From contig CAMCHP010000019.1 in the NCBI GenBank assembly GCA_945874695.1, positions 1 to 44,610 of the forward strand: DNA of 44,610 nucleotides. Reading direction: 5' to 3'. The DNA is from Chryseobacterium gleum. Its GTDB lineage: Bacteria; Bacteroidota; Bacteroidia; Flavobacteriales_D; Sanyastnellaceae. The position numbers and the translations under genes were made by a program. Of the stretch, positions 1-9,108 are shown piece after piece (position 1 is the stretch's first letter; each line of letters starts with the position of its first letter). The notes beneath the pieces are model-generated. The model made no database searches. It saw nothing but the letters and a program-made list of their open reading frames with translations, and was not told where the DNA came from.

Positions 1-581
1 CAGACAATGCCGTCTACAACACCTTCTTCCAACGCCCATTCGGATTGCTCGTGTTCAATTGCGACGCAACCGTAGCCCTGCGGGCCGACTGGTTCAATTC
101 TTGGATCGCTCAAAACCAACAAACCATGGTCTCGTTTGCCCAAAATTATGTGGCTTGTGGTTTCACATGGGATCCAGTTGTAGAGGAAGAAGAAGAAACC
201 GAAGAGGAAACCGAGGAGGAAACTGACGAGGAAACCGACGAAGAAACTGACGAGGAAGAGGATGAAACAGAAGACCCTTACACCGGCCCTGAAGCAACAC
301 TCGGTAACGTTACCTCCGTGCTCAACGTCACAGGCGATGCACCCGTTCTCATTTTCCCTAATCCTGCTGCGCTCAATACAACTGTAGTACTGCCGTCAAT
401 GTGGGCTCACACGGGCATGACTTTGCGGGTTTTCGGCCTAAACGGCCGGATGGTCTATGAAACACAGGTCACGCAAGAGCGCACCCTGCTTGATGTTTCA
501 GCGTGGAGCAAAGGGATGTATTTGGTTGAACTGACCCGCCTCGATGGACATCGCATGGTTCAGCGCTTGGCCGTTCACTGA
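1..581 (+). CDS. Secreted protein with T9SS type A sorting domain (3' part only)
   Basis: The frame is open from base 3, so the 5' end lies outside the window; a TTG at 45 is not a credible start. About 192 residues are visible. The first ~55 are a cysteine-containing segment I do not recognise. They are followed by a very acidic Glu/Asp/Thr tract (about residues 60-92) made of a 12-nt tandem repeat. The last ~80 residues are a T9SS type A signal: PNPA, a LRVFGLNGRMVYE strand, a GMYLVEL strand and a basic end. By family knowledge such proteins cross the outer membrane through the type IX system and are cleaved and anchored at the surface. The stop overlaps the convergent thiL stop by 7 bp. 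One dispersed palindrome (430-454) encodes the FGLNGRMV strand. The passenger function is unknown. Confidence 0.8.
   Translation, partial: DNAVYNTFFQRPFGLLVFNCDATVALRADWFNSWIAQNQQTMVSFAQNYVACGFTWDPVVEEEEETEEETEEETDEETDEETDEEEDETEDPYTGPEATLGNVTSVLNVTGDAPVLIFPNPAALNTTVVLPSMWAHTGMTLRVFGLNGRMVYETQVTQERTLLDVSAWSKGMYLVELTRLDGHRMVQRLAVH
178..275 (+). repeat. Acidic tandem repeat, ~12-nt unit GAGGAAACYGAN
   Basis: Near-perfect in-frame copies of a 12-nt unit encode an EETE/EETD linker between the passenger segment and the T9SS sorting domain. Such tracts change length readily by slippage. Confidence 0.75.
430..454 (+). repeat. Dispersed palindrome, stem CGGCC/GGCCG (in CDS)
   Basis: TTTTCGGCC-TAAAC-GGCCG followed by GATGGT, in frame in the T9SS sorting domain of the first gene. 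Nearly identical over ~24 nt to the copy at 37921-37945. Confidence 0.78.
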
Positions 582-1612
582 GCGGGTTTAAATGCGTCCC
601 ATCCTTGGGCTACCAAAGGCGTTTCGCCGCCATTCTTGAACGTTAGAGAACAACCTTCTGCAACATCGCGCATATAACCGATGATCGAAAAATGAGGGTC
701 ATTCTTGATCTTCTCGAAATCGGCCTGCGAAATCGTCATTAATAGCTCGTAATCTTCACCGCCACTTAAGGCACACAAGGTGGGGTCGAGGTTGAAATCA
801 CGAGCTGTATCATACGTTTGCTGATCGATCGGAATTTTCTCTTCATAGATGCGGCAACCGAGGTTCGACTCCGCACAAATGTGCAGAACCTCCGATGCCA
901 GTCCATCTGAAATGTCGATCATCGCTGTGGGCTTCACCTTTATTTCAGCCAAATGCCGAACGATATCCACGCGGGCTTCGGGCTTCAACTGGCGCTCCAA
1001 AATGTACTCGAAGCCGGTTAAATCGGGCTGAATTCCCGGTGCTTCTTGGTACACATGCTTCTCACGCTCGAGGAGCTGCAAGCCCATGTAAGCGCCGCCT
1101 ACGTCACCGCTCACAACAATCAAATCACCCGATTTCGCAGTCGAACGGTAAGTGATTTGCTCGCGCTGTACACTACCAATCGCCGTGATCGAAAGCACAA
1201 GACCGCCCAAAGAACTTGTTGTATCGCCACCAATCAAATCAACCTTGTATACTGCGCATGCCGTTCGAATGCCTTCGTACAACTCATCCATGGCCTCAAC
1301 CGAAAAGCGGTTTGAAATAGCCACAGATACAGTTATGTATCGCGGACTCGCATTCATGGCACAAAGATCAGATATATTGGCTGCTACGGCTTTGTAACCT
1401 AAGTGCTTCAAGGGCGTGTACATGAGGTTGAAGTGTACTCCTTCGGTGAGCATGTCGGTGGTTACCACAGATAGAATGTCTCCCTCACCTACAATCGCGG
1501 CGTCGTCGCCCACACCTAGAATCGTGGTGTCGTGATGCTGCGGCCATTGCGCTGTCAAACGTTTGATAAGCCCGAACTCGCCTAGTTCTTTGATTTCAGT
1601 GCGTGATTCCAT
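575..1612 (-). CDS. thiL: Thiamine-monophosphate kinase
   Basis: Phosphorylates thiamine monophosphate to thiamine diphosphate with ATP, the last step of cofactor biosynthesis, in the cytoplasm. The 345-residue protein has the family length and the PurM/AIR-synthase-like motifs: GVGDDAAIV near residue 35, TTDMLTEGVHF, ANISDLCAMNA, GGDTTSS and the C-terminal DISDGLASE, which place Mg-ATP and substrate. I chose the ATG at 1612 (MESRTEIKELGEFGLI); the longer frame needs a TTG start just before the stop of the upstream adhesin gene. It follows that gene at 29 bp on the same strand and converges with the T9SS gene at 1-581. No other thiamine gene and no TPP riboswitch is visible nearby. Confidence 0.95.
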   Translation of the reverse strand: MESRTEIKELGEFGLIKRLTAQWPQHHDTTILGVGDDAAIVGEGDILSVVTTDMLTEGVHFNLMYTPLKHLGYKAVAANISDLCAMNASPRYITVSVAISNRFSVEAMDELYEGIRTACAVYKVDLIGGDTTSSLGGLVLSITAIGSVQREQITYRSTAKSGDLIVVSGDVGGAYMGLQLLEREKHVYQEAPGIQPDLTGFEYILERQLKPEARVDIVRHLAEIKVKPTAMIDISDGLASEVLHICAESNLGCRIYEEKIPIDQQTYDTARDFNLDPTLCALSGGEDYELLMTISQADFEKIKNDPHFSIIGYMRDVAEGCSLTFKNGGETPLVAQGWDAFKPAQ

Positions 1613-1641
1613 GCCGCGAAGATACGCAACAGGCAGCAAGC

Positions 1642-4600
1642 TTAGCGCACGAGTATGACGTGCCCTTTCAACTCACGTTTCTCGCCAGAGTCAATTTCGC
1701 GGTAAACCACACGCCAAATGTAGGCTTCTGCTTCGACGTAGTAGCTGCCTCTATTCACTGAACCATTCCAACCTACACCGATTTGATCGGTTTCGAAGAG
1801 CTTCTCACCCCAGCGGTCCCAAATGCTGAAGCTGAAGTCTTGCGTGCTGATGCCGCCGCCGATTACGGGGTAAAACAACTCATTCAAGTTGTCATTGTCT
1901 GGCGTAAATGCATTGGGGACGTAAATCAACACTTCGCTTTGCATATCAATGAAATAGCAAATCGAATCGGTACAACCCACTAAGTTGGTCACCTTCAAGC
2001 AGGTGATCCATGTGGTAGCATCATCCGATGGATACGTTACTGAAGGGTTCTGATCTTCACTGGTTCCTATGCCTTCAAATGTCCACTCATAACTCACTGC
2101 ACCTGTGCTTCGATCCTCATACCGCAAAGTCGTTTGCAAAGTGGTCAACTGCGGCGACCACGAAAAATCAGCGATAGGATAGCCACTCACTTCAATGGGG
2201 ACATCAATCTCAGCGGTGCCAACACAACCAAAGGGTGATGTCACAGTCAAGCTCGGCACATAGGTGCCGGGTGAATTGTAGGTATAGGTGACATCGGTGC
2301 AAGCGGGCAAGGTATTGCCATCGTTAAAGTTCCATTCACAGTTCCCAAAGAAACTGGGGTCGGTCAAATTCTCGAAATTCACCGTAACAGGGAAACATCC
2401 TTCAGACACATCATAGCCGATCAGCGGAACGGGTTGGTTATAAATGAATACGAACACAGTATCTGTTGCCGGTGCCACGCAACCATCGTCAACGGTGGCA
2501 ACATAATACATTTCAAGGGTACCCGGCGGACAGAAATTAGCGCTATTCCCTGTTGCGAGTACAGCAGCGCCCGTTAACGACGAGGTCCACTCAACGTTCA
2601 AATTGCCGTTGCCTCCGGCAGTTTCAGCAAACAAATCAATGCACTCATTCTCACAAATCTCGATGTTTTGATTCTCTCCTAAATCAATGGTGAGCGGATC
2701 TTGAAAATAAATGGATGCGCTCAAAGTATCAGAATTACAGCCCAATCCGTCGGTTGCAACCACAAAAAGTGTCAGCGAATCTTGGGCCACCCAGTTGAAC
2801 GGGTTATCGTTTGAGACCAAATCCGTCGCGGCTGCATCGGCATACCATGCGTAGTTGAAAATCCCATCACCACCAAATGCATTGGCCCCAAAGACCACGG
2901 CATCGCCAACACAAATGATCAGCGTTTCAAAGTCAACAGCGATATCAATCGGTGCTGACGAATTGGTGAATGAAACAGTGGTATCAGCCTGACATCCCAA
3001 GCCGTCTGTTACAACAATGGTGTAGTCACCGGCTGCCAAATTGGTGAAAGCTCCAGATCCATTCGAAACCGCACCTGCGTTCAAATCAAAAAGCACGGCT
3101 TCGGGGGAAGTAACGTTAATAGTTCCGGTGTTTTCGCCAAAACAAGCACCTGGAATAATCTCAACATCGGCGATGAAGTAGGGAGCATTCTCTGCCAAAC
3201 TCACCACGTCTGTCGCGGTGCATCCCTCGCTATCCGTAATGGTATAGGTGTAGTCACCCGCACATAAGTTCTCGAGCAGGGCGGTGTTTTCTGCGACTTC
3301 AGCCCATGAAACTTCGTAGCCGCCATATCCGCCCGTTAGGGCGAGATCAATAATCCCATCGCACGCGTCATAACAAACTACTGCGCTTACCGTGACCTGT
3401 ACATCGATCGGGTCAGCAACACTTACATCAACGGTTGCCGTAGCTACACAGTTGTTTGCATCGGTTACGGTGACCTCATATACCGTATCCGCAAGGGGCT
3501 CAACCGTTGGGTTCGCTGTGCCTTGACCACCTGAGGTAAACGTGCCATTGTCGGTCCAAAGGTAACTTACCCCACCTGCTGCCTGCAAGGTATAGGTGTC
3601 GCCTGAGCAAATGCTACCGGGCAGCCCAGCGTCAGCTAATGGCAAGGGTTCAACAGTGATCACAACCTCATCAAGCGAAACACAACCTGCTGCCGAAACC
3701 TCGAGTTCGAAGGTGTAGGTAGTTTGCACATTCACCGCTGGGGCAGTAAACGTAGGTTGTGCCAAGGCACCGTCATCAAGGAGGGAGGCATCTGTCCAAG
3801 TATAAGTCAATAAGGGATCGCCAAGGGTGCCCAACATCGTGCTTTCACCCACACAAATACTAAGGTCTGCGCCTGCATCAGCTACCGGCACCGGCAACAC
3901 CGTGAGTTCTATACAGGGGTTGTTTGCTGCCACACAGCCGTTTGCATCGGTGAGTGTACTCACACAAACAGAACCATTTTCACCCGTAGTAAACGTATAC
4001 GGTGAAGTGTTTACCACCTCATTGAACGGACCGCCCGCCACGCCGTAATCGAGATTCCACGGTGCTTCACCAGTCAACTCAATGCTGATATCAATGGTTG
4101 TACCGGCACAAAAACTTGTGTCTCCGAAAGTAAACTGCGCTTCGGGCAATGGAACAATTTCAACGTTCACCAACGCCCCATTGGAGGTGTTGACGCAGCC
4201 AGTGGCATCTTCTACCGACAGCACAAACCAATCGCCACCCAACGATACAGTGACCACATCTGGAGTCGCATTGAAAGGCAATGTCGAGCTGGCGTCACTG
4301 CTGCCATCACCGTTGATGTCGTGGCCGATTGTCACCGTCCAAGGTGCAGTGCCCGTAAGCGCAATCGGCAGGTCGATGCTCGAACCTTCACATAAAGTTC
4401 CACCTCCTGACAAGTCGGCGGTTGGCAAAGGATTCACGACCACATCGGCTTGGCCATCAAAAACTCCGGCGCACACGTCATTGCTTACGCTCAATAAGGT
4501 ATAGCTGCCCGCTGTTCCCGTGTTCAGTAGATATGGCGAGGTGTTGATGGGTGTGATCGGATTATCAAATGCCGGAAAGCCATCGATTGCATATTCAATG

Positions 4601-7600
4601 GTATACGGGCCTGTTCCTGTGAAATCTATTACGAGGTCTAAGGTTTCACCTTCGCAAAGTGATCCGCCACCTGAAATGCTAGCCGTTGGTGATTCAATTA
4701 CTGTAAAAGGCATGCCTTGCGACACATTCACAATTCCTGAGTTCAGATCGGCCAAGCCAGTGCCGTCATTGTCTGCAGCAACAGCGGAGAGGTAGTAAGT
4801 GGTTCCAAAAGTCAGTACGCCAGGAAAATCGAGGTCATTGGCAATGTCCCATTGTGGAACGTTGCTGATGTAATACACTGTACCGAGCTGCGTACCTGAA
4901 CCCGAGTGTATCACAAAAGAGAGCACATCGTCTGAATCGAGGTTCTCATCACCGTTTGCCGTAGTCGATAAAATGCCTTCGTTGCAGTACGATTGCGGGG
5001 TAACATCAACCGTTCCGGCGAAGGTTATGCTCGGACATGTAAACGGATCAATGGTAATCACTGCAGACCCGCAACCGAAGGCATCCGTAGCGGTGAAGGT
5101 GGTTGCAACCGAAGGATCAAGCGGATTCGAAAGGAAAACTTGATCTGGTCCACCATTGAACGGGGTCAAACCTCCTGCGACATCAACAGCATAAGATGCG
5201 GGCGATCCGCCTGAAACAACAAAAGAAAGTTGATACGACAGCGCATTCGGCGCACACAAGGTATCAACCTCTGAAATGGCCAAAGGAAAACCGACATCAA
5301 CTGTAACCGATGCGTTGGGTGCTGTGGCGCACTGTGCAGGCGTATTGGGGTCGCTGACCGATACAACGGCATACACCGTATTTTCAACAGGTGATACACT
5401 GAACAGGTCACCGAGGTTCACTCCGTTCACCGTCGTTTGTGTTGCCGGGTTCGTCCCAGCAGTAACCTCAATTACCACATCGAGTGGATTGGCGGTGTTG
5501 GTGTTAAACACTAAATCAACACTTTCACCGTTGCAAATGCTTGCACCACCAGTAAATTCAACGTCTGGCAAAGCATAGATGTTTACGTCGACTGAGGCAT
5601 TGCCGATGGCCACACATGCATTTCCATCATCGCTGTATGCGCTTACCGTGTAGGTCGTATTCGCGAGTGGACAAACATTGTACGTAAATACCCCGTTGAT
5701 CAAGTCAACCGCAGGGTCAACACCTGTGAAGGGGGAACCATCGATGGTGAAATTTAATGGGCCAACCGCATCGGTAAAAACAAGCTCCAAATCGGTGCAC
5801 TCTCCTGCACAAAGGTCTGCCGCTCCACTCAAACTCACGGTTGAGATGCTGGTCACACTGATGTTCACTACCGTCGCCGACGCGAGGGTAGCTGTGCAGT
5901 TGTCGCCCTGGTCAACGGCACCTACCAATTCTATCGTTACCGCTTCGGTCGGACAAACGGTATATGTTTCTCCGGAATTGAGAATAACCACATCGGTTGC
6001 AGTGCCATTGCCATCGGTGAGTTCCAAAGTGAGCTCCCACGGACCACTGCCATTGGTGAAATCAAACGCCAAGTCAAGGCAATCGCCGAGGCACACAGCC
6101 CCGTCGGTCGACGAAAACGCGACCGTTGATTCAGGAAGCACATCTACTGTTACGCAGTTTCCTGGTGCAGTGGTACAGCTATTATCATCTGTAACACTTT
6201 CGATGCAGTAGTTTGTCGTTGCCAAGGGAGAAACCGCCAAGCTGTGCTGGTCATTGATACCTAACAACGAAAGGTCTGGGCCACCTGCGTTGTAAAGCAC
6301 ATCAAACGGACCATCACCCATTAATTCAAACAGCAAGTTTCCTGACCCGCCAAAACAGAGGGTTTGGTTGCCGAGCAAATTCACCACCGGCGCTGGGTTC
6401 GAGGTTATAGCTATGACCTCATTAATGTTGGAGCTGCAGTTTGTGCCTAGATCAAGCACGTTGGTGAGCGTGATCACTTGATCAAGCGGCAAGAGGTTTG
6501 TGAAATTCCATGTGTACGGACTTGCAGCGATGAGCAATGGCGATGCTTCTCCAGCAAAATCATGGGTCACTTCCCAGGGCCCTGTTCCTGTGAGCATAAT
6601 CTCCAATGCCAGCAATTCATTGCTGCAAACCTCAACATCATCGTCAGCGGTCGCTGTTGGGAGGTTATTGACAACGAGGTTCACTGCAGGTAAAACCGTA
6701 CCCGGACAAAACGGCGCGGTTGTGTACTGCACTGAAGTCACATTGTAGTTCCCTGCGGCCGCAGCGGCGAATGTAATCGCAGTCCCATCTGCAGCAGCCA
6801 AGGGAGAAGCCGGTACGCCGCCCAATGGAGCGTAGGTCAAATCAAAGATTCCCGGTTGATCAATATTGAGAACGAGCACTGCAGCATCGCCCGCGCAAAT
6901 TGTGGTTGGCGCATCGAAGCCCGCTGTAACTTCAGGGCGGACGGTAATGGTAACCGTGCTTTCGATCGCATACGTGCACGCCGGATTGTTTGCATCGGTG
7001 ACCGATTCAAGTGTATAAGTTGTGGTGGTCGGCGGACAAACCTGAAACGTATTTCCGTTTTGCACCGCAGGAACAGCCTCGAGCAATCCCGTGGTTTCAT
7101 TCCGCAGGTTTACTGTAAATGGCCCCGTTCCGCTCAGGGCGAACGTGATCAACGTGCAGTCTCCCTCACACAGGGTCGCATTGCCGCTTATGCTGCCTGA
7201 TGGCGGCGGCGTGGTTGTTAAAGACAAAAGTGTGTCGCGGGTGCATCCGGCCGTTAGGCCGAGATCGCTTACCGTAACCAAATAATCGCCGCCAGCGAGG
7301 TTGGTTGGGTTGGCCCCATTGAAAGGAATACCCGGCCAATTGTAATCGTAATTTCCGCTACCGCCAAGCGCTCCGATGGTAATTGCACCGTCGTTTAGTG
7401 CGCACGATTCATTGGTTAGTTGAACCTGAAAATCGCTCAAGGCAACAGCAATGAGCACCGTATCGGCTGCCGGACAAGCCGGAACGCCGTTTAAGGCAAT
7501 AACCTGAATCTCCGTGTCAATGTTCGGCGTAATCGTTTGCGTGCTGCCTGAACCCGAAAGACCGGGGTTTGGGTCACCTGACAGCACGTTCCAGGTGAAT

Positions 7601-8835
7601 GCCGCATCGCCACTCGCGATTAACTCTACAGATTCGCCAAAACAAATGAGTGTATCGGGAATGTTTAGCGCGGCAGACGGACTAACCGTAAGCGTGAACT
7701 GCGTTTGCGCGGTGCCGGGTGTAGGGCAGGCATCATCAAGCGCATTCACGGTAACCACCGTGCTGCCTATCATAGCTTCAGTCACCAAAACACAGAATTC
7801 ACCAATGGCTGGGTTGATACCCGTTTGCGTGAAACTTCCACTTGGAAACAAGGTTGTAAAGTTGGTGGTGAGATCGATCGAGCGGAAAATGTTGTTATTG
7901 GTCGATTCTACCGTGAAGCAGAGGTCATCGCCAACACAAGCCTGAATCGAGTTGGCGGATAGAAGGGTACCACCGCCGTCGAGGGACTGAATGGTCGGAT
8001 TCGAAAACACGGTTGGTGATACAGCACAGAGGCGCACAATGAACGCGAGCGATTGAACAATCGTACCCACATAGTCGCCGTTATCGAACATGTCGATTTC
8101 AACGGCAACGCTGTAATTGCCGAACAAATTAGGTGATGTAAATGCAATTTGACCGGTCACCGGGTTCATTGTCAAACCAGCGATAAGCTGATTGCACGGA
8201 GCAAACATCGGCGCGTCCACACCACCTGAAGTTTGCGGGCAAATCAGGGTGTAGGTGAGGTCGTAGTTGTTTGGGTTGTCGATTTGAAGATCATAAGTTA
8301 CTGCATCACCGGTGCAAGAATAATTCACCGGTAAAGGGTTTGCAGGCACCACCGAATCTGCGCACCCTACCGTTGTTGGGTCGATCGTGGCAGCAATGAA
8401 TGCTGTTGGAAGCATGCCATTGTCCATGTTAAGGAAGTAATTCCAGTCACCTGCGGCCCAGTTGATGTTCCAAAGGCAAGCATCTGTGAGCGTAATAGCA
8501 GCCGAATATATCAGCAACTCAGCGCCTGGAATGAAGCCCCCATTGCAGCTTGAATTCACCAATTCAGATGGACACAAATCACTGATCTCAGTAACGCTCT
8601 GCAATTGCAAATTCGCCGAGAATGGCAACGCGCATCCTTGCGGAAAAAAGAAAACAGACTCCTGCGAAGGTGCGTTGGTTGCTCCGAAGCAGTCTTTGTA
8701 AATTGTGAGGGTGATTTGATAACTGTTACCGCCCAAACAGACATAGGTTATATTCCCACCTAGAATGTGGTTGGCATAGCTGTCGTTTATGAACATGGTC
8801 ATAAAGACGGTTAGCAACATAGCGGCAAACCTCAT
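1642..8835 (-). CDS. Giant PKD/SprB-like adhesin with gliding-motility type B C-terminal domain
   Basis: A 2397-residue surface protein. Residues 1-21 are a signal peptide ending SYA. Next comes the module (about 22-290) starting NHILGGNITYVC that opens many large Bacteroidota cell-surface proteins. About 390-1750 is a run of roughly 14 diverged units of ~90-100 residues, each starting with a C-x-G-(E/D) motif and most containing DL...TGTGPW or similar. SprB-like repeats (CYDACDGIIDL, LAAGDYTIVVTDGLGC) fill about 1805-1960. Two PKD-like domains occupy about 2135-2300. The type B T9SS domain begins VPNAFTPDNDNLNELF and ends GHVILVR. Known relatives are gliding adhesins or matrix proteins exported by T9SS with PorP/SprF-type partners; no such partner is visible here. 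Two dispersed palindromes (3323-3346, 7244-7264) lie in frame. The exact ligand is unknown. Confidence 0.88.
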   Translation of the reverse strand: MRFAAMLLTVFMTMFINDSYANHILGGNITYVCLGGNSYQITLTIYKDCFGATNAPSQESVFFFPQGCALPFSANLQLQSVTEISDLCPSELVNSSCNGGFIPGAELLIYSAAITLTDACLWNINWAAGDWNYFLNMDNGMLPTAFIAATIDPTTVGCADSVVPANPLPVNYSCTGDAVTYDLQIDNPNNYDLTYTLICPQTSGGVDAPMFAPCNQLIAGLTMNPVTGQIAFTSPNLFGNYSVAVEIDMFDNGDYVGTIVQSLAFIVRLCAVSPTVFSNPTIQSLDGGGTLLSANSIQACVGDDLCFTVESTNNNIFRSIDLTTNFTTLFPSGSFTQTGINPAIGEFCVLVTEAMIGSTVVTVNALDDACPTPGTAQTQFTLTVSPSAALNIPDTLICFGESVELIASGDAAFTWNVLSGDPNPGLSGSGSTQTITPNIDTEIQVIALNGVPACPAADTVLIAVALSDFQVQLTNESCALNDGAITIGALGGSGNYDYNWPGIPFNGANPTNLAGGDYLVTVSDLGLTAGCTRDTLLSLTTTPPPSGSISGNATLCEGDCTLITFALSGTGPFTVNLRNETTGLLEAVPAVQNGNTFQVCPPTTTTYTLESVTDANNPACTYAIESTVTITVRPEVTAGFDAPTTICAGDAAVLVLNIDQPGIFDLTYAPLGGVPASPLAAADGTAITFAAAAAGNYNVTSVQYTTAPFCPGTVLPAVNLVVNNLPTATADDDVEVCSNELLALEIMLTGTGPWEVTHDFAGEASPLLIAASPYTWNFTNLLPLDQVITLTNVLDLGTNCSSNINEVIAITSNPAPVVNLLGNQTLCFGGSGNLLFELMGDGPFDVLYNAGGPDLSLLGINDQHSLAVSPLATTNYCIESVTDDNSCTTAPGNCVTVDVLPESTVAFSSTDGAVCLGDCLDLAFDFTNGSGPWELTLELTDGNGTATDVVILNSGETYTVCPTEAVTIELVGAVDQGDNCTATLASATVVNISVTSISTVSLSGAADLCAGECTDLELVFTDAVGPLNFTIDGSPFTGVDPAVDLINGVFTYNVCPLANTTYTVSAYSDDGNACVAIGNASVDVNIYALPDVEFTGGASICNGESVDLVFNTNTANPLDVVIEVTAGTNPATQTTVNGVNLGDLFSVSPVENTVYAVVSVSDPNTPAQCATAPNASVTVDVGFPLAISEVDTLCAPNALSYQLSFVVSGGSPASYAVDVAGGLTPFNGGPDQVFLSNPLDPSVATTFTATDAFGCGSAVITIDPFTCPSITFAGTVDVTPQSYCNEGILSTTANGDENLDSDDVLSFVIHSGSGTQLGTVYYISNVPQWDIANDLDFPGVLTFGTTYYLSAVAADNDGTGLADLNSGIVNVSQGMPFTVIESPTASISGGGSLCEGETLDLVIDFTGTGPYTIEYAIDGFPAFDNPITPINTSPYLLNTGTAGSYTLLSVSNDVCAGVFDGQADVVVNPLPTADLSGGGTLCEGSSIDLPIALTGTAPWTVTIGHDINGDGSSDASSTLPFNATPDVVTVSLGGDWFVLSVEDATGCVNTSNGALVNVEIVPLPEAQFTFGDTSFCAGTTIDISIELTGEAPWNLDYGVAGGPFNEVVNTSPYTFTTGENGSVCVSTLTDANGCVAANNPCIELTVLPVPVADAGADLSICVGESTMLGTLGDPLLTYTWTDASLLDDGALAQPTFTAPAVNVQTTYTFELEVSAAGCVSLDEVVITVEPLPLADAGLPGSICSGDTYTLQAAGGVSYLWTDNGTFTSGGQGTANPTVEPLADTVYEVTVTDANNCVATATVDVSVADPIDVQVTVSAVVCYDACDGIIDLALTGGYGGYEVSWAEVAENTALLENLCAGDYTYTITDSEGCTATDVVSLAENAPYFIADVEIIPGACFGENTGTINVTSPEAVLFDLNAGAVSNGSGAFTNLAAGDYTIVVTDGLGCQADTTVSFTNSSAPIDIAVDFETLIICVGDAVVFGANAFGGDGIFNYAWYADAAATDLVSNDNPFNWVAQDSLTLFVVATDGLGCNSDTLSASIYFQDPLTIDLGENQNIEICENECIDLFAETAGGNGNLNVEWTSSLTGAAVLATGNSANFCPPGTLEMYYVATVDDGCVAPATDTVFVFIYNQPVPLIGYDVSEGCFPVTVNFENLTDPSFFGNCEWNFNDGNTLPACTDVTYTYNSPGTYVPSLTVTSPFGCVGTAEIDVPIEVSGYPIADFSWSPQLTTLQTTLRYEDRSTGAVSYEWTFEGIGTSEDQNPSVTYPSDDATTWITCLKVTNLVGCTDSICYFIDMQSEVLIYVPNAFTPDNDNLNELFYPVIGGGISTQDFSFSIWDRWGEKLFETDQIGVGWNGSVNRGSYYVEAEAYIWRVVYREIDSGEKRELKGHVILVR
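3323..3346 (-). repeat. Dispersed palindrome, stem CGCCC/GGGCG (in CDS)
   Basis: Minus strand TCTCGCCC-TAAC-GGGCG followed by GATATGG. In frame in a SprB-like repeat of the adhesin, read as ALTGGYG. Its 3' flank is GGATA instead of GGATG. Confidence 0.65.
7244..7264 (-). repeat. Dispersed palindrome, stem CGGCC/GGCCG (in CDS)
   Basis: Minus strand TCTCGGCC-TAAC-GGCCGGATG, in frame in the adhesin, read as GLTAGC. Confidence 0.72.
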
Positions 8836-8971
8836 GTAGTCCTACTCCCCTTACTAGTAAGTTATTCGAAAAGTTGTTTTCGTTGCAGCTGTCGGTTACA
8901 AAAGTGCTGCATCGGTAAAGTTAACAATCCATATGAGTTATCGGCACATTTTGGCCACGAAGTACAAAGAA

Positions 8972-9007
8972 AAGCGACCAAAGTCCTAAATATGACGATG
9001 GTCGCTT
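8972..9007 (-). terminator. Intrinsic terminator of the EEP nuclease gene
   Basis: AAGCGACCA and TGGTCGCTT form a perfect 9-bp stem with an 18-nt loop. Read on the minus strand the hairpin is followed by TTTTCTTT, about 100 nt past the stop of the nuclease gene. The long loop makes this less certain than the other terminators here. Confidence 0.5.
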
Positions 9008-9013
9008 CCAATT

Positions 9014-9049
9014 GAGAGAGAGAGAGAAATAATTCAAAGCTTTGAATTA
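9014..9049. promoter_or_regulatory. GA tract plus 20-bp perfect palindrome, possible operator
   Basis: A (GA)7 tract at 9014-9027 is followed by the perfect palindrome TAATTCAAAGCTTTGAATTA at 9030-9049. It lies in the 273-bp gap between the nuclease stop and the adhesin start, about 195 bp upstream of the adhesin. It could be a protein-binding site or a cruciform. No bound regulator can be named. Confidence 0.35.
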
Positions 9050-9081
9050 ACTCCGTAACGCGCACAAAGCACATTGGGTTG

Positions 9082-9103
9082 TTTTCTGCCTGACGGCAGG
9101 ATG
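9082..9103 (+). repeat. Dispersed palindrome, stem CTGCC/GGCAG
   Basis: TTTTCTGCCTGACGGCAGG then ATG: hairpin CTGCC-TGAC-GGCAG with the family's 5' T-run and 3' GGATG. Intergenic, 5 bp beyond the stop of the nuclease gene. On the transcribed strand the hairpin is followed by A residues, so it is not a terminator. Confidence 0.8.
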
Positions 9104-9108
9104 TGCAT

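Noticed and set aside
5678-6211. 177-codon plus-strand frame inside the adhesin
   Set aside because: Antisense shadow; composition follows the adhesin's codon pattern.
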